Source of the DNA: Candidatus Scalindua sp.
GTDB taxonomy: Bacteria > Planctomycetota > Brocadiia > Brocadiales > Scalinduaceae
Direction: 5' to 3'
Assembly (NCBI GenBank): GCA_031316155.1
Contig: JALDRB010000009.1
Span: 62,001-126,000, forward strand
DNA length: 64,000 bases
Part shown: piece by piece, positions 17,961 through 27,106 of the stretch
Numbering within the stretch: the stretch's first letter is position 1
How the letters are laid out: each line of letters opens with the position of its first letter
Position numbers and translations under genes: made by a program
Notes under the pieces: generated by a model
Told to the model about the DNA's origin: nothing
The model's input: the letters and a program-made list of their open reading frames with translations, nothing else
Databases searched by the model: none

Positions 17961-18722
17961 ATGAAAATCCTTTTGACAAACGATGACGGTATCTACTCAC
18001 CCGGAATTTTATCGCTGAAACAAACGTTAAAGTCTATTGGTTCCGTTACTGTTGTTGCACCTGATGTCCAAAAAAGTGGTGTCGGCCATTCTATAACATT
18101 TAGTCATCCACTGCGGGTAAGAGATGTGCATCTGGATAGTGACTTTGTCGGGTATGGGATCGATGGATCACCGGCAGACTGTGTAAAGATTGGTGTGCGT
18201 GAAATAATGAAAGAGAAACCTGGTTTACTGGTGGCGGGCATAAATATAGGTGCTAATGTTGGCATTAATGTATTATATTCGGGAACGGTCGCAGCGGCTA
18301 TTGAGGGTGCACTCTTGGGAATACCGTCTATAGCAGTTTCATTGGAAATTTCAGAATTGCCGCCTGATGTTCATGGTGCGGCTGCTCTTGCAAGAGACAT
18401 GATAAGCAGCATAATTAGAAGAGAGATCCCCAAAGGGACCCTGATAAATATTAACATTCCTTTTGTACCAAAAAATGAGATAAAGGGTATAAAGATCACA
18501 AAACAGTATTCAGGTGATTTTGATGAGCGTTATGACAGGCGTACCGACCCTCGGGGTTCTGCTTATTATTGGTTAGCAGGAACAGGCTGGCCTGAAGAAG
18601 ATGTTATTGGAACGGATATGCATGCACTCAAAGGAGGTTATATCTCAATGACTCCGCTTAAATATGATTTGACTGACAATGGATTTTTTAAGGAATTAGA
18701 GACATGGGATATGCAATACTGA
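17961..18722 (+). CDS. surE: 5'/3'-nucleotidase SurE
   Basis: 253 residues, the normal SurE length. It removes phosphate from nucleoside monophosphates with a divalent metal. The signature LLTNDDG near the N-terminus supplies the two metal-binding aspartates (D8, D9). The serine ligand is in SGVGHSIT and the asparagine ligand in AGINIGANVG. SGTVAAA and the DxRxDPRGSAYYW segment are also conserved. Cytoplasmic. The start lies after GGAGAAATTGA. No downstream cotranscribed gene follows, and the next gene is convergent. Confidence 0.96.
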   Translation: MKILLTNDDGIYSPGILSLKQTLKSIGSVTVVAPDVQKSGVGHSITFSHPLRVRDVHLDSDFVGYGIDGSPADCVKIGVREIMKEKPGLLVAGINIGANVGINVLYSGTVAAAIEGALLGIPSIAVSLEISELPPDVHGAAALARDMISSIIRREIPKGTLININIPFVPKNEIKGIKITKQYSGDFDERYDRRTDPRGSAYYWLAGTGWPEEDVIGTDMHALKGGYISMTPLKYDLTDNGFFKELETWDMQY

Positions 18723-18865
18723 CAGTTACGCATACTATACCCATTGTAAATTTAAATACCATTACCTTTCTAAACACGAAACACTTTGATGTCTCATATG
18801 TATGAATCCCTATTCCGGACGATCAATACATTTCTTTTCTTCTTCGGTAGATGATACCCCCTCCT
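18723..18865 (-). other. Space after gspK with an orphan ribosome site
   Basis: Reading the minus strand, the gspK stop is followed at once by TAAAGGAGGGGGTATC, an excellent Shine-Dalgarno sequence, yet the only nearby ATG runs into a stop two codons later. This looks like the former translation start of a lost next gene. No terminator hairpin is evident. Confidence 0.4.
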
Positions 18866-21295
18866 TTAGTTCGTTACCCATCTGAGATACCTGATCTTAA
18901 CCGGATCAAGAGAGCGATCAACAATTGCTAAAAGTTTTTTTTCAGAGAAGATGTCAGTTTCTGATTCATTACAAATTTGAGTAGTAATATAGACAGTGAA
19001 GACGTTTGAACGTGTGGTAATAAGATTTGAGATTGACCGAAATCTCTTTTCCCTGTCCCATTTATTGCCGGTTCCTGTAATCTGGGAGACATCGTCAACT
19101 AAATCCCCTATGCTCGTAAATGGTTTATCTATGCTGCTTTCAATTGCATTTGCTATGGTAGAATCTATATTTGGGAGTGATTGCAATACCTCAGAAGGAG
19201 CGGTATTAACATTTATCAAACCGGGAATACGATATTCTTTTCCATTAATGTCACCATTCTGTGAACCTGTATCTGCTGAATCTATGTCACCATCTCCATC
19301 ATTATCAATACCGTCCATTGATGGGTCTGTAATGGTAAGGTATTCCAGTACGTTCGGATAGGTAATAAATTGATCAACTTTAAAACTCGACCACTGACGT
19401 CCAGTATGAATAAAGCCCAAATATCCTTTATTTGAAAATATCCTGTTTGCTACAAGAAAACTGAGTGGCCATGTTGGTGTGGTATTTTCCCAACCATCAC
19501 CGCCAATAGTCGGATTAAAACTGCTGTTTTTCTCACCTGCGGTTTCAGGTATTGTTGTCCAGCGCCAGGGTATTGATGCGTTTATGTTGGTTGTTCCGTC
19601 TGCGTCCATTAAGGGTGTCGGTCTTGGATCATTTAACTGTCTTGTGTTCGTAGTACTGTCGGCCTGGCCATAATTGGTGACCTGTACAATGTTACTGTTG
19701 TTATCTTTTAGGGTTATCACCTCTCCATTTGGAGTGAGATTATTCACACCCACATCATATTGATCAGCCGCAGCGCCACCCTGATAGCTGAAGTTTACCT
19801 GGTATGCACTAGCATGGTCGGCTATAACATAGTAACCCTGAGCAGGTATACTAGGTCCGGTAATGGTTATTGTGGTTGCCCCGAATTCGATACGCCAGTT
19901 TGTTATGTTTAGAGAAATATCGTATGGATTAAACAATTCAATGAATTTTCCCATTCCGGATGCAACGGCAGGATTTACCTCTGCTTCCACTTCGTTTATA
20001 CAAGGAGTTTTCTCAACACCGTAATAGACATCTGTGCCGTCATCATATCTGGTTACAACACTGTCAGAATCAATGAAGTCTATTGTGTTGACTGCCAGTT
20101 GATGACGTTCAACATACCCTTGTGTACCTGATGACCCGGTTATGCCTCCTGATTCAAAAACGTCTGTGATCATTTCTACTTTTTTATCTGAATGATACAT
20201 GACAGTATCAGTGTATGCACCTTCATTTGTTATAAGGGCATTCACGTTTAACATGGTTGTAGATGTTCCGCCATCCAGTTGGAACGCTGGCGAAACTATG
20301 GTGTCTGCAGAACAGGTCGTGAACCATTCATTAAGAGAAGTCTGATCACTTTGTGAGACACCTCTGTTGTTGCAAATTATTTCGAGTCTGCTTGTATATG
20401 TTGAGGAGCACATGATTTCAGCTTCAGAAAGGAAACCGAACGGTCTATCATCACCAGATGGAAACACTGGATTGTATTCGGTTGGTTCATCGGTAGTCTC
20501 ATCTGCCTCATCTACATTGGTCTCACCTGAATCCGGTATTCTGTTATTATTGCTGTCGTGTGAGGCGAGAACCCAGTCCCCGTCATTGTCGACACCATCT
20601 GTTTGTGGATTGGGTATTATTCCAGAATTGTCATTTACTGTGCTGGTGCCGGGTTTCAGATCAGTCCCCAGTTTTTTGTCAATAATATCACTTGCAATGG
20701 TATCTCCATCAGTTGAGTTTAGGCCCGGTGCCTGTTCAATTAATCTGGATAGATCGATCTCGAATGTAGACCATCCTTCATTGGAGGTATGCGTATTACC
20801 GCTGCCGGCCTTGTTCCCTGTAACATTTATATTTATCCGAGCCTCTCTGTCGTCAGTTATCAAAATTGCATATCTGGCGCGAAGTTTTCCCGGAAGTCTT
20901 ACGTCGGATGTCGATGCTGTAGCCGGAAAGTATATCCATTTAGAGTCGTTCGTGCCATCTCCATCGTTATCATAATCTGTGCCTGAGAAATTACTACCTC
21001 CGGGCATCCATGTTTCTCCTGACCAGTCATAATTTTCATCACCGTTATCGTTGTTATATGCAATATCATCGTCTCCAAATTTATCCTGCCGGAGAACATA
21101 CAATGCGTGTTCCAGCCCTGCTCTCGCTATTGCCTCACATTTTATCGAGTCAGAATAATTTCTCGTGGCCTTGGTTTCTATTCTTGACAGTGTGGCAAAC
21201 GTTATCGCCATCAATGAGAGGATGGTAAAAACTCCAACAATGATGATCAGGATGTATCCATCTTCTTTTTTTAAGTATCTGACCTTTTTCCCCAT
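18866..21295 (-). CDS. gspK: GspK-like minor pseudopilin with lamin-tail insertion
   Basis: 809 residues, more than twice a typical GspK (about 320). Residues 1-45 form a pseudopilin stem (KKEDGYILIIIVGVFTILSLMAITFA) with the prepilin Gly-Tyr junction. Following text resembles GspK: EAIARAGLEHALYVLRQDK and, near 680-760, GLINVNTAPSEVLQSLPNID with SIGDLVDD, a helix-hairpin-helix-like module. Inserted at about 440-540 is a beta-rich segment, CINEVEAE..GKFIELFNPYDISLNITNWRIEF..., that matches the lamin-tail domain pattern. Several Asp-rich loops (DYDNDGDGTND, DNDGDWVLASHD, GIDNDGDGDID) look calcium-binding. GspK caps the pseudopilus tip. It follows gspJ by 6 bp. Confidence 0.85.
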   Translation of the reverse strand: MGKKVRYLKKEDGYILIIIVGVFTILSLMAITFATLSRIETKATRNYSDSIKCEAIARAGLEHALYVLRQDKFGDDDIAYNNDNGDENYDWSGETWMPGGSNFSGTDYDNDGDGTNDSKWIYFPATASTSDVRLPGKLRARYAILITDDREARININVTGNKAGSGNTHTSNEGWSTFEIDLSRLIEQAPGLNSTDGDTIASDIIDKKLGTDLKPGTSTVNDNSGIIPNPQTDGVDNDGDWVLASHDSNNNRIPDSGETNVDEADETTDEPTEYNPVFPSGDDRPFGFLSEAEIMCSSTYTSRLEIICNNRGVSQSDQTSLNEWFTTCSADTIVSPAFQLDGGTSTTMLNVNALITNEGAYTDTVMYHSDKKVEMITDVFESGGITGSSGTQGYVERHQLAVNTIDFIDSDSVVTRYDDGTDVYYGVEKTPCINEVEAEVNPAVASGMGKFIELFNPYDISLNITNWRIEFGATTITITGPSIPAQGYYVIADHASAYQVNFSYQGGAAADQYDVGVNNLTPNGEVITLKDNNSNIVQVTNYGQADSTTNTRQLNDPRPTPLMDADGTTNINASIPWRWTTIPETAGEKNSSFNPTIGGDGWENTTPTWPLSFLVANRIFSNKGYLGFIHTGRQWSSFKVDQFITYPNVLEYLTITDPSMDGIDNDGDGDIDSADTGSQNGDINGKEYRIPGLINVNTAPSEVLQSLPNIDSTIANAIESSIDKPFTSIGDLVDDVSQITGTGNKWDREKRFRSISNLITTRSNVFTVYITTQICNESETDIFSEKKLLAIVDRSLDPVKIRYLRWVTN

Positions 21296-21301
21296 GTTTC
21301 G

Positions 21302-22063
21302 TTACGGTATCGAATGTATCCTTGTAAATTTCCTTGAGTACCTGTTACGCATGTCAGAGATGGTCATGGTTACTTCTATAGCATCGGGTAAATATCTTTT
21401 TGTGATACTGTCCCATGAGTTTTTCCATGTTCCATCCCTATCGAGATATTTAAATTGCAACGTTTCAATATTGAATCCAAGCTCGGAACCCGTTGCGGTA
21501 TCGGGATCGAAACTTGACATATCAGCATTTATGGTATTGTCTAGAGTAATTTCCGCTTTTTTCAGAATATTGGTGGTAGTCAGGAAATACGTAATTAAGG
21601 CAACTGGTTTGCCTGCATTATTGGGAGTACATGACAAGAGTGTGAGTATGTCACTGCCACCTTTTGCGCTAATCGTAAGGTAGTCATTTGAATCAATATT
21701 GTCAAACGATTTGAACAATTCATTATTTGCGTTTAAGGTTGAACCGGAGATGTCTCTTTTCATTATGTCAAAAACAGATCTTGCGTTTTGGTATACCTCG
21801 TTGCATGCATCAGCTTCTGAGAAGACGGTGCTTGCCTGATTAAATAGTGTTACCGTAATGAAGATAATTATTGAAGCTAAGGATACCGCTACAATTAGTT
21901 CTACCAGGGTGAAGGCAGATTCTTTCGAGTTAAGCGCATACTGTCCGGCTCTTTCAAAATTGCAATTTCGTCCGAATGGGCTGTTGGGCGGGCGGACAAC
22001 AGCTCCATGTTGTTGCTTCACGCCCTTTTGGATATGTGTTTTCGCACAAAAAATGTAATTCAT
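21302..22063 (-). CDS. gspJ: GspJ-like pseudopilin with repeat-derived leader
   Basis: 253 residues from the only in-frame ATG. The prepilin motif SAFTLVELIVAVSLASIIIF starts at residue 49, so the leader is about 50 residues instead of the usual 5-25, and the residue before cleavage is Ala50 rather than Gly. The leader is encoded by a sequence (21921-22050) repeated in front of flgA, so it was probably added by that element, and the true translation start is uncertain. No ribosome site precedes this ATG. The rest has the GspJ pattern of a minor pseudopilin with a C-terminal RNRYSRKFT strand. It acts in the inner-membrane pseudopilus tip. Confidence 0.75.
   Translation of the reverse strand: MNYIFCAKTHIQKGVKQQHGAVVRPPNSPFGRNCNFERAGQYALNSKESAFTLVELIVAVSLASIIIFITVTLFNQASTVFSEADACNEVYQNARSVFDIMKRDISGSTLNANNELFKSFDNIDSNDYLTISAKGGSDILTLLSCTPNNAGKPVALITYFLTTTNILKKAEITLDNTINADMSSFDPDTATGSELGFNIETLQFKYLDRDGTWKNSWDSITKRYLPDAIEVTMTISDMRNRYSRKFTRIHSIP
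21921..22050 (-). repeat. Long repeat, copy A (overlaps gspJ 5' end)
   Basis: Matches 44403-44513 with a 25-30-base insertion. The shared blocks, read on the minus strand, are GGCGTxAAGCAACxACATGGA, AATT(A/T)TGAAAGAG and ATGCGCTTAACTCGAA. A TGTG/CACA hairpin and a CAACA/TGTTG hairpin are kept in both copies with different base pairs. It lies immediately upstream of, and overlaps, gspJ. Confidence 0.65.
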
Positions 22064-22283
22064 TGCTTTGTTGACATTTTAAATATTTGTGCATTAAACC
22101 TTCCCGCCAGAACGGCTTTGTCGGGCCGGTAGTATTTTATTTTAAGGTAGATTTTGTGTGTTTTGCCAAACTACCAGTTCCTGAAATCTTTTAACTGGTC
22201 TTTACCCGGATGATCAGGCAGACTTTTCCTTCTGACTCATGAATTCTGGCTTTCAGATCTTTTATTTGAAAGCACAAACGTAA

Positions 22284-22970
22284 TTAATGTTTCGTGAGCA
22301 TGGTTTCGTAGATATCAATAATATCGTCAGTCGTAGAAAATGCAAGGTCTGTTCCGGAACTTCCTAAAAATGGTCCTTCCAAGGTAATGGTTGAAGTGGT
22401 TGTGTCTATCGTATTTATTCTAGACCAGAAGGCTTCATTATGCTCCCGTATATATTGTTTCGACGTGAGTCTTGAAGGCAATGGTGTCGTGTATTGTACA
22501 TTTGCACTGCCTTGTGTGAAGTCGGCTGTTCCCGTTCCATATTCAGATGGATTATTGTTGATAAAAATGGCAATTTGTGTCCTGATCAGGTTTGCGTCAC
22601 TCGTGTTGATGCTTTTTACAACAGCCTGCCACGAATATTGCGTAAATACGGTATTTCCTGAAGAATCTTGAAAAAACCTGTCTTTGTTTATGTCGCTTAT
22701 TTCCGGATACGTATAAGATTGACCGGCCGTCATCGTTCCGACAATTCCTACAATATCGTATGCTTTGAGTTCCGATAGTGCTAATTCACTGAGGAGAGAA
22801 GCGTTTGAATGTTGAGTCATACTTTTTGTAGACTCAATTCCAATAGGGAATATGGTCAGGATACCGATAAATACTACACCGAGTATGAAAATGGCTATAC
22901 CAACTTCAATCAGAGTGAAACCTGCTTGAGAGTATCGAAGCCGTTTTATTTTCAGATCTATTTTTGAAAT
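22284..22970 (-). CDS. gspI: GspI/PilV-like pseudopilin, non-ATG start
   Basis: The first in-frame ATG (22820) lies after the membrane stem, but the frame is open upstream and encodes a proper prepilin signal: RLRYSQAGFTLIEVGIAIFI, with G at -1 and E at +5. The best start is ATT at 22968-22970, eight bases after a perfect GGAGGAG. That gives 228 residues. The protein has a pseudopilin stem followed by a beta-rich domain. It sits between gspH and gspJ, the usual gspI position. The alternative start is CTG 12 bases further in, without a ribosome site. Family assignment beyond pseudopilin rests on order. Confidence 0.75.
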   Translation of the reverse strand: MSKIDLKIKRLRYSQAGFTLIEVGIAIFILGVVFIGILTIFPIGIESTKSMTQHSNASLLSELALSELKAYDIVGIVGTMTAGQSYTYPEISDINKDRFFQDSSGNTVFTQYSWQAVVKSINTSDANLIRTQIAIFINNNPSEYGTGTADFTQGSANVQYTTPLPSRLTSKQYIREHNEAFWSRINTIDTTTSTITLEGPFLGSSGTDLAFSTTDDIIDIYETMLTKH

Positions 22971-23183
22971 GGTAAATTCTCCTCCAATCTGGCCGAGACA
23001 GAACCAAAAAAAGGAATTTCTGGCCTGGCCAGGTTGTAAAATGAAAACTTATCTACCTGTGCGAGTTCTGCGCCTGTCTGCGTGCATCGCAGAGGCAGGC
23101 GCAGACAGGCGGTTTTAGGACTTTCCTTTATTACGATAAAGAAAAGCTAAATTGTAAAGTTGTTTGATTTGTTATTAAATATT
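22971..23183. other. Short repeat-rich spacer between gspH and gspI
   Basis: 213 bp. It contains half-sites of the AACCTGG hairpin family (about 22989-23036, TGGCCTGGCCAGG). It also contains a CTGCGCCTGTCTGCGTGC...GCAGACAGGCGG hairpin (about 23063-23113) like the core of the MITE-like element but without its ends. No gene seen. Confidence 0.55.
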
Positions 23184-23657
23184 TTAATTACTTGAAACTT
23201 GTCCCGTATAGCTGATTATTCTCAGATTTTTTGAGTTTCCTTGTTTATTTTTAATAGTAATCGTATCTGTACCAAAAGCTGAAATATCTGCGGAACCATT
23301 CGGAGTAAAGCTAACGGTAGTTGTACCCGTAAGCCATGTTCCTGTACTTGTATCAAATTCTATGTTATTCGGGAGAAACTCTTCTCTTCCTAATTCGCTG
23401 TTATTTTCGTCCTTGATTAACAGTTTGGAGTAAGTTGAGTCAAAAACCAGGCGTCGTGTTTTTCTGGAATTAATAGCCATTGTTCTTGCAGCCAGGGCTC
23501 TTGCCTGAACGATGCGTGCGCCTTTGCTCAAACTTTGTCCTTTCAGGAAAGGTGTTATTGATGGTACGGTTATTACGCCTATTAAAACGATGATGGCGAT
23601 TACGACAAGCATTTCTATGAGTGTGAAACCATATCTGGTATTTGCGAGTGATTTCAA
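23184..23657 (-). CDS. gspH: GspH-like pseudopilin
   Basis: 157 residues from a TTG start. A short basic leader (MKSLANTRYG) meets GFTLIEMLVVIAIIVLIGVI, a textbook class III prepilin signal with Glu at +5. It then follows the GspH/FimT pattern: hydrophobic stem, ARALAARTMAINSRKTRRLVFD and a terminal beta domain. It is a minor pseudopilin of the type II secretion or type IV pilus machine. It lies upstream of gspI in the same direction and is separated from the preceding gspG-like gene by a decayed transposase, so transcription may no longer be continuous. Confidence 0.88.
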   Translation of the reverse strand: MKSLANTRYGFTLIEMLVVIAIIVLIGVITVPSITPFLKGQSLSKGARIVQARALAARTMAINSRKTRRLVFDSTYSKLLIKDENNSELGREEFLPNNIEFDTSTGTWLTGTTTVSFTPNGSADISAFGTDTITIKNKQGNSKNLRIISYTGQVSSN

Positions 23658-24025
23658 ATTAATCTCGTTTGCAGTGAAAGCGTAAAGGAACGCTTTTTTT
23701 AATGAGAAGATATACTAACCGCAAAAAAACAAGAATAACTTTTCAGTCGTTTAAAATCAAGAGGAAACTGGAAGGTGTCTGAAAGGAGTGAAAGATTCTC
23801 TGTCTCTTGTTCTGCTCTTGTAAGATTTTCGGCAAAATATTTATTAAATAGAGTTTATCATGATATCAGACAAGCATCAAATAACAAGTTCCCTGTCTGC
23901 CGTACCTAGTCCTTATGCAAGCGTGATTTTTAACAAAGAGAGTTGAAGAGGTTTGAAATACCCCATTTTACTGGTTAAAATAGGATTTCTCAAAAAACCA
24001 ATAACCAGCAAAAGGGGCATTTCAG
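23658..24025. other. Intergenic region upstream of gspH with a terminator-like hairpin
   Basis: 368 bp between gspH and the transposase remnant. At 23677-23700 AAAGCGT and ACGCTTT form a seven-base stem followed by T residues on the plus strand, a possible terminator for plus-strand readthrough. At 23963-24021 a second inverted repeat (CCCC...CTGGTTA / TAACCAG...GGGG) lies just before the transposase and may be its end. No gene. Confidence 0.45.
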
Positions 24026-25553
24026 ATGAACAAAAAATTACGAAAGAAGTATACCAAAACACTCAAGAGAAAGAAACGAGAAATTAAAAAAACGACTGGA
24101 GAGGAAGCAGTGGGAGGAACAACCCCAACCGATGTTCACCGCCAGGAATATCCATTACGAAATAGCAGAGAAGACACAGGCAATCAACTGCGGAGGAATA
24201 GGAGCAATACATCAAATGGTACTGAAGAGTGGTTTGGTACACGAGATTAACCGGCAGGTCAAATTACTGAAAAGCCATATTCCCTACCACGAGTCAGATC
24301 ATGTATTGAATATAGCATACAATGTCCTTTGCGGAAATATACGATTAGAGGACATAGAGTTGAACCGACAGGATACGGGGTACCTCAATGCAATAGGAGC
24401 GCAGAGGATACCGGATCCGACGACAGCGGGGGATTTTACCCGTCGATTTAAGAAAGCGGATATCCTGAGACTGATGGAGGCATCAATACCGCACGCATTC
24501 AAGTATGGAAAGAGAGCAGGAAGGATTCCATGGAGGAGGCACTGATAGATGTAGATGGTACGATAGCAAAAACGTATGGAGAGTGCAAGGAGGGAATAGA
24601 TGTATCGTATAAGGGGATATGGGGGCATGCGCCGCTGGTGATATCGCTGGGGAACACGAAGGAGGTGTTGTATCTGGTGAATCGTCCCGGGAACAGGCCG
24701 AGCCGATGACGGTTGTGTGGAGTGGATAGACCGTGCGATAGGATTGGTGAAGCGATACGCTAAGAGGGTATGTATCAGAGGAGATACGGATTTTTCCTTA
24801 ACGGGAAATTTTGATCGTTGGTCTGAGCAGGCAGACTTTGTGTTTGGTATGAATGCTCATGCGGTGTTGGAAAGACGGGCAGGGGAGCTATCGAAGGAAT
24901 CATGGAAGGAGATAAGGCGTAAACCGAAATACACGGTAAAGACCAACGAGAGAAAGAGGCCAGAGAGGGTAAAAGAGCGGATCGTGGAAGAGCGAGGGTA
25001 TAAGAATATTTGTCTTGAGGAAGAGCACGGGAGAGTTTGCGTATCGACCGGTGAAGTGTGAGAAGAGGTATCGAGTGGTAGTGGTCAGGAAGACCTTGAG
25101 AGTAGAAAGGGGTCAGATGAGATTATTTGATGACGTACGATACTTTTTTTACATTAAGCAACCCTGAGCGATATACCGGCAGAGGAAGTAGTGGAGTTAG
25201 CAAATGGGCGATGCAATCAGGAGAATGTGGTAGAGCAGTTAAAGAACGGGGTAAATGCGATGAAGATGCCGGTAAGAGATTTGGAGAGTAACTGGGCTTA
25301 TATGGTAATAACAGCGCTGGCGTGGAATATAAAGGCGTGGTTTGGGATGTTAATGCCCGACAAGGCAAGGGGTACACAGGTTGTGAAGATGGAATTTCGG
25401 AGGTTTCTTAACACACTGATTTTGCTGCCGTGTCAAATTATCAAAACGGGGAGAAAGATCTTGTATCGTGTTCTTGGGTACAATGACTGGTTGCAGGATT
25501 TCTTTGCTACCTGGGAGCGGATCAGAAAACTGAAGATATGCATGAGAGGGTAA
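24026..25553 (+). pseudogene. IS1380-family transposase, frame-broken
   Basis: The protein matches the IS1380-type transposase layout in pieces: HESDHVLNIAYNVLCGNIRLEDIELNR, DPTTAGDFTRRF, EALIDVDGTIAKTYGE, VLYLVNRPGNRPS, RGDTDFSLTGNFDRW, VELANGRCNQENVVEQLKNG, NWAYMVITALAWNIKAWFG and FRRFLNTLILLPCQI. The expected catalytic aspartates are DVDGT and DTDFS. The chain is broken by frameshifts near 24110, 24530, 24700, 25030 and 25160, so it is inactive. It lies on the opposite strand inside the secretion operon, between a gspG-like gene and gspH. Terminal repeats and target duplication were not resolved. Confidence 0.9.
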
Positions 25554-25873
25554 CAAGATTTTGTAGAGAAAATGAATGAGTTAAAAGTCTGCGGGATTGG
25601 TACATCAACATTGTATCATGACACAGTGATATTGTCTGTTCATAGTGGTATTTTTACGAATTCGAGAAGTTTTACAAACAAAAAAGTATTGAGAGATGCA
25701 TAAGGGATCAAACAAGCAACCAATTATTGATTAAAATATTATGAGTACGTGTGTGGTTAATAAACCTCGCTTGTTTTAGGACTAGTACAGGCATGCGCAG
25801 ACAGGTAATTTATTACCCTCTGTTTGGTTCTGGCTTGTCCAGGTTAGGGATATCCTTTTCCGAATATTTGAGT
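25554..25873. other. Spacer after the transposase remnant
   Basis: 320 bp without a gene. It includes probable right-hand IS sequence, a partial GCATGCGCAGACAGGTAA core word (about 25790-25808), and a copy of the short hairpin TTTGGTTCTGGcttgtCCAGGTTA at 25823-25847. Confidence 0.45.
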
Positions 25874-26323
25874 CTATCGACTCCAATTGTTTATGTCATC
25901 AATATCACTTCCGGTAGTTGTGGATGTTCCATCCGGGCCTGTTGAGTATAAATCGTATGAACTGGTATTTTGGTTGCCCGGAGAAATATATACGAGAGAA
26001 TTACCCCAAACATCAATGATAGTATTACCACTTGTCTCCTCATCATTGAATTCGATATACTGTTTAAAGGTTGTATCAGATGATTGTAGCAAAGACCTGA
26101 GATTTTCTATATCTCCAGAAGGGTAGAATCTGTTATCGTCGTAATAGTGTTCAATCGCCATTTCCAGACGATCAATCATTGTCCTTGCGACTTTTACCTG
26201 GGTGTCTCTGCTCAAACGGGGAATGACCGTCAGGACGGATGCCGTAATAACGAGGATTATGCTGATAACTACCAGCAGTTCTGTAAAGGTAAATCCATTT
26301 TTACCAGTTTGTAATGTCATCAC
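25874..26323 (-). CDS. GspG-like pseudopilin
   Basis: 149 residues (GTG 26323 or ATG 26320). The leader MMTLQTGKNG is followed by GFTFTELLVVISIILVITASVL, a class III signal with Glu at +5. The rest, with ARTMIDRLEMAIEHYYDDNRFYPS and a C-terminal DVWGNSLVYISPG...DLYSTGPDG, is characteristic of major pseudopilins (GspG, calcium-site loop). It overlaps the preceding gspG-like gene by 23 bp and is therefore coupled to it. It is the last secretion gene before the IS insertion. Confidence 0.88.
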   Translation of the reverse strand: MMTLQTGKNGFTFTELLVVISIILVITASVLTVIPRLSRDTQVKVARTMIDRLEMAIEHYYDDNRFYPSGDIENLRSLLQSSDTTFKQYIEFNDEETSGNTIIDVWGNSLVYISPGNQNTSSYDLYSTGPDGTSTTTGSDIDDINNWSR

Positions 26324-27083
26324 TTGTACTGATTCCTGAATCGTCTATCTTGTCCGGCCCGAATGAATATATGTCAAACGAGGAGATATTGTGAGAGGGA
26401 GAGCTACTGTTGTACAAGTAATAACTCCCAAAAGGGTCTTTATACTGGAAGATCTCTCTCGTGCCGTTAATGCCTTCTATACTGAGAGTTGCAGTATCTG
26501 GAGCAAAATCGGTTCCTGATCCCGCAATTTGCGATCTCTTGAATTCTATATAGGGGCCGAATATTTCATTAAAACTCGCTGAATTGAACGTAAACATGCT
26601 GCCGAGAAAAAAAACAAGGCATTTTGTACCTGTATTAAGATCGTCATCGCGGGGTATGTCTATACTACCGAGAGAGAGAATTGTATCTGATGTTGTATAA
26701 CTATCCGGTGGAAAGAAACCGAAGTCACTTTCAAATTGCTTCAGTGCAAGCCCCAGCTGACTTATCTGAGCAGTTGCAACTCCACGCTTTGCATTCGTCT
26801 GGATAGAACTTACAACGGGCACGGTAATTCCAACGAGAACCATGATAATTACGAGAACAACTAACAGTTCTATGAGCGTAAACCCGGTTGAAGAATTCTT
26901 ATTAAATGGGTTGAAGGGATGTACTGCAACTTGTTGAGAATCCTGTGAGTTCTTTCGTGTTTCAATAAAGACACTATCAGTAAAGCTTATCGTATAGTTA
27001 CGGTTATCTTCCTCGGAAGTTTTTTCTGCTTGTACATAATCCGGTAAACTCGTAACAGATCCAGCTCTAAAATCTGATTTCAT
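26301..27083 (-). CDS. GspG-like pseudopilin with long leader
   Basis: 260 residues from ATG 27083, which has AAGGAAAAAAAG upstream. The frame also opens farther up inside gspF, but that part is not needed. The prepilin signal SSTGFTLIELLVVLVIIMVLVGI begins only after a 67-residue leader, unusual for this family. A typical GspG domain follows with RGVATAQISQLGLALKQFESDFGFFPP, a fold with DPFGSYYLYNS and a C-terminal FDIYSFGPDKIDD motif. It is 23 bp after gspF and overlaps a second GspG-like gene. Probably the major pseudopilin or its partner. Confidence 0.85.
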   Translation of the reverse strand: MKSDFRAGSVTSLPDYVQAEKTSEEDNRNYTISFTDSVFIETRKNSQDSQQVAVHPFNPFNKNSSTGFTLIELLVVLVIIMVLVGITVPVVSSIQTNAKRGVATAQISQLGLALKQFESDFGFFPPDSYTTSDTILSLGSIDIPRDDDLNTGTKCLVFFLGSMFTFNSASFNEIFGPYIEFKRSQIAGSGTDFAPDTATLSIEGINGTREIFQYKDPFGSYYLYNSSSPSHNISSFDIYSFGPDKIDDSGISTSDDITNW

Positions 27084-27106
27084 TATCTTTTTTTCCTTCA
27101 AAACTT

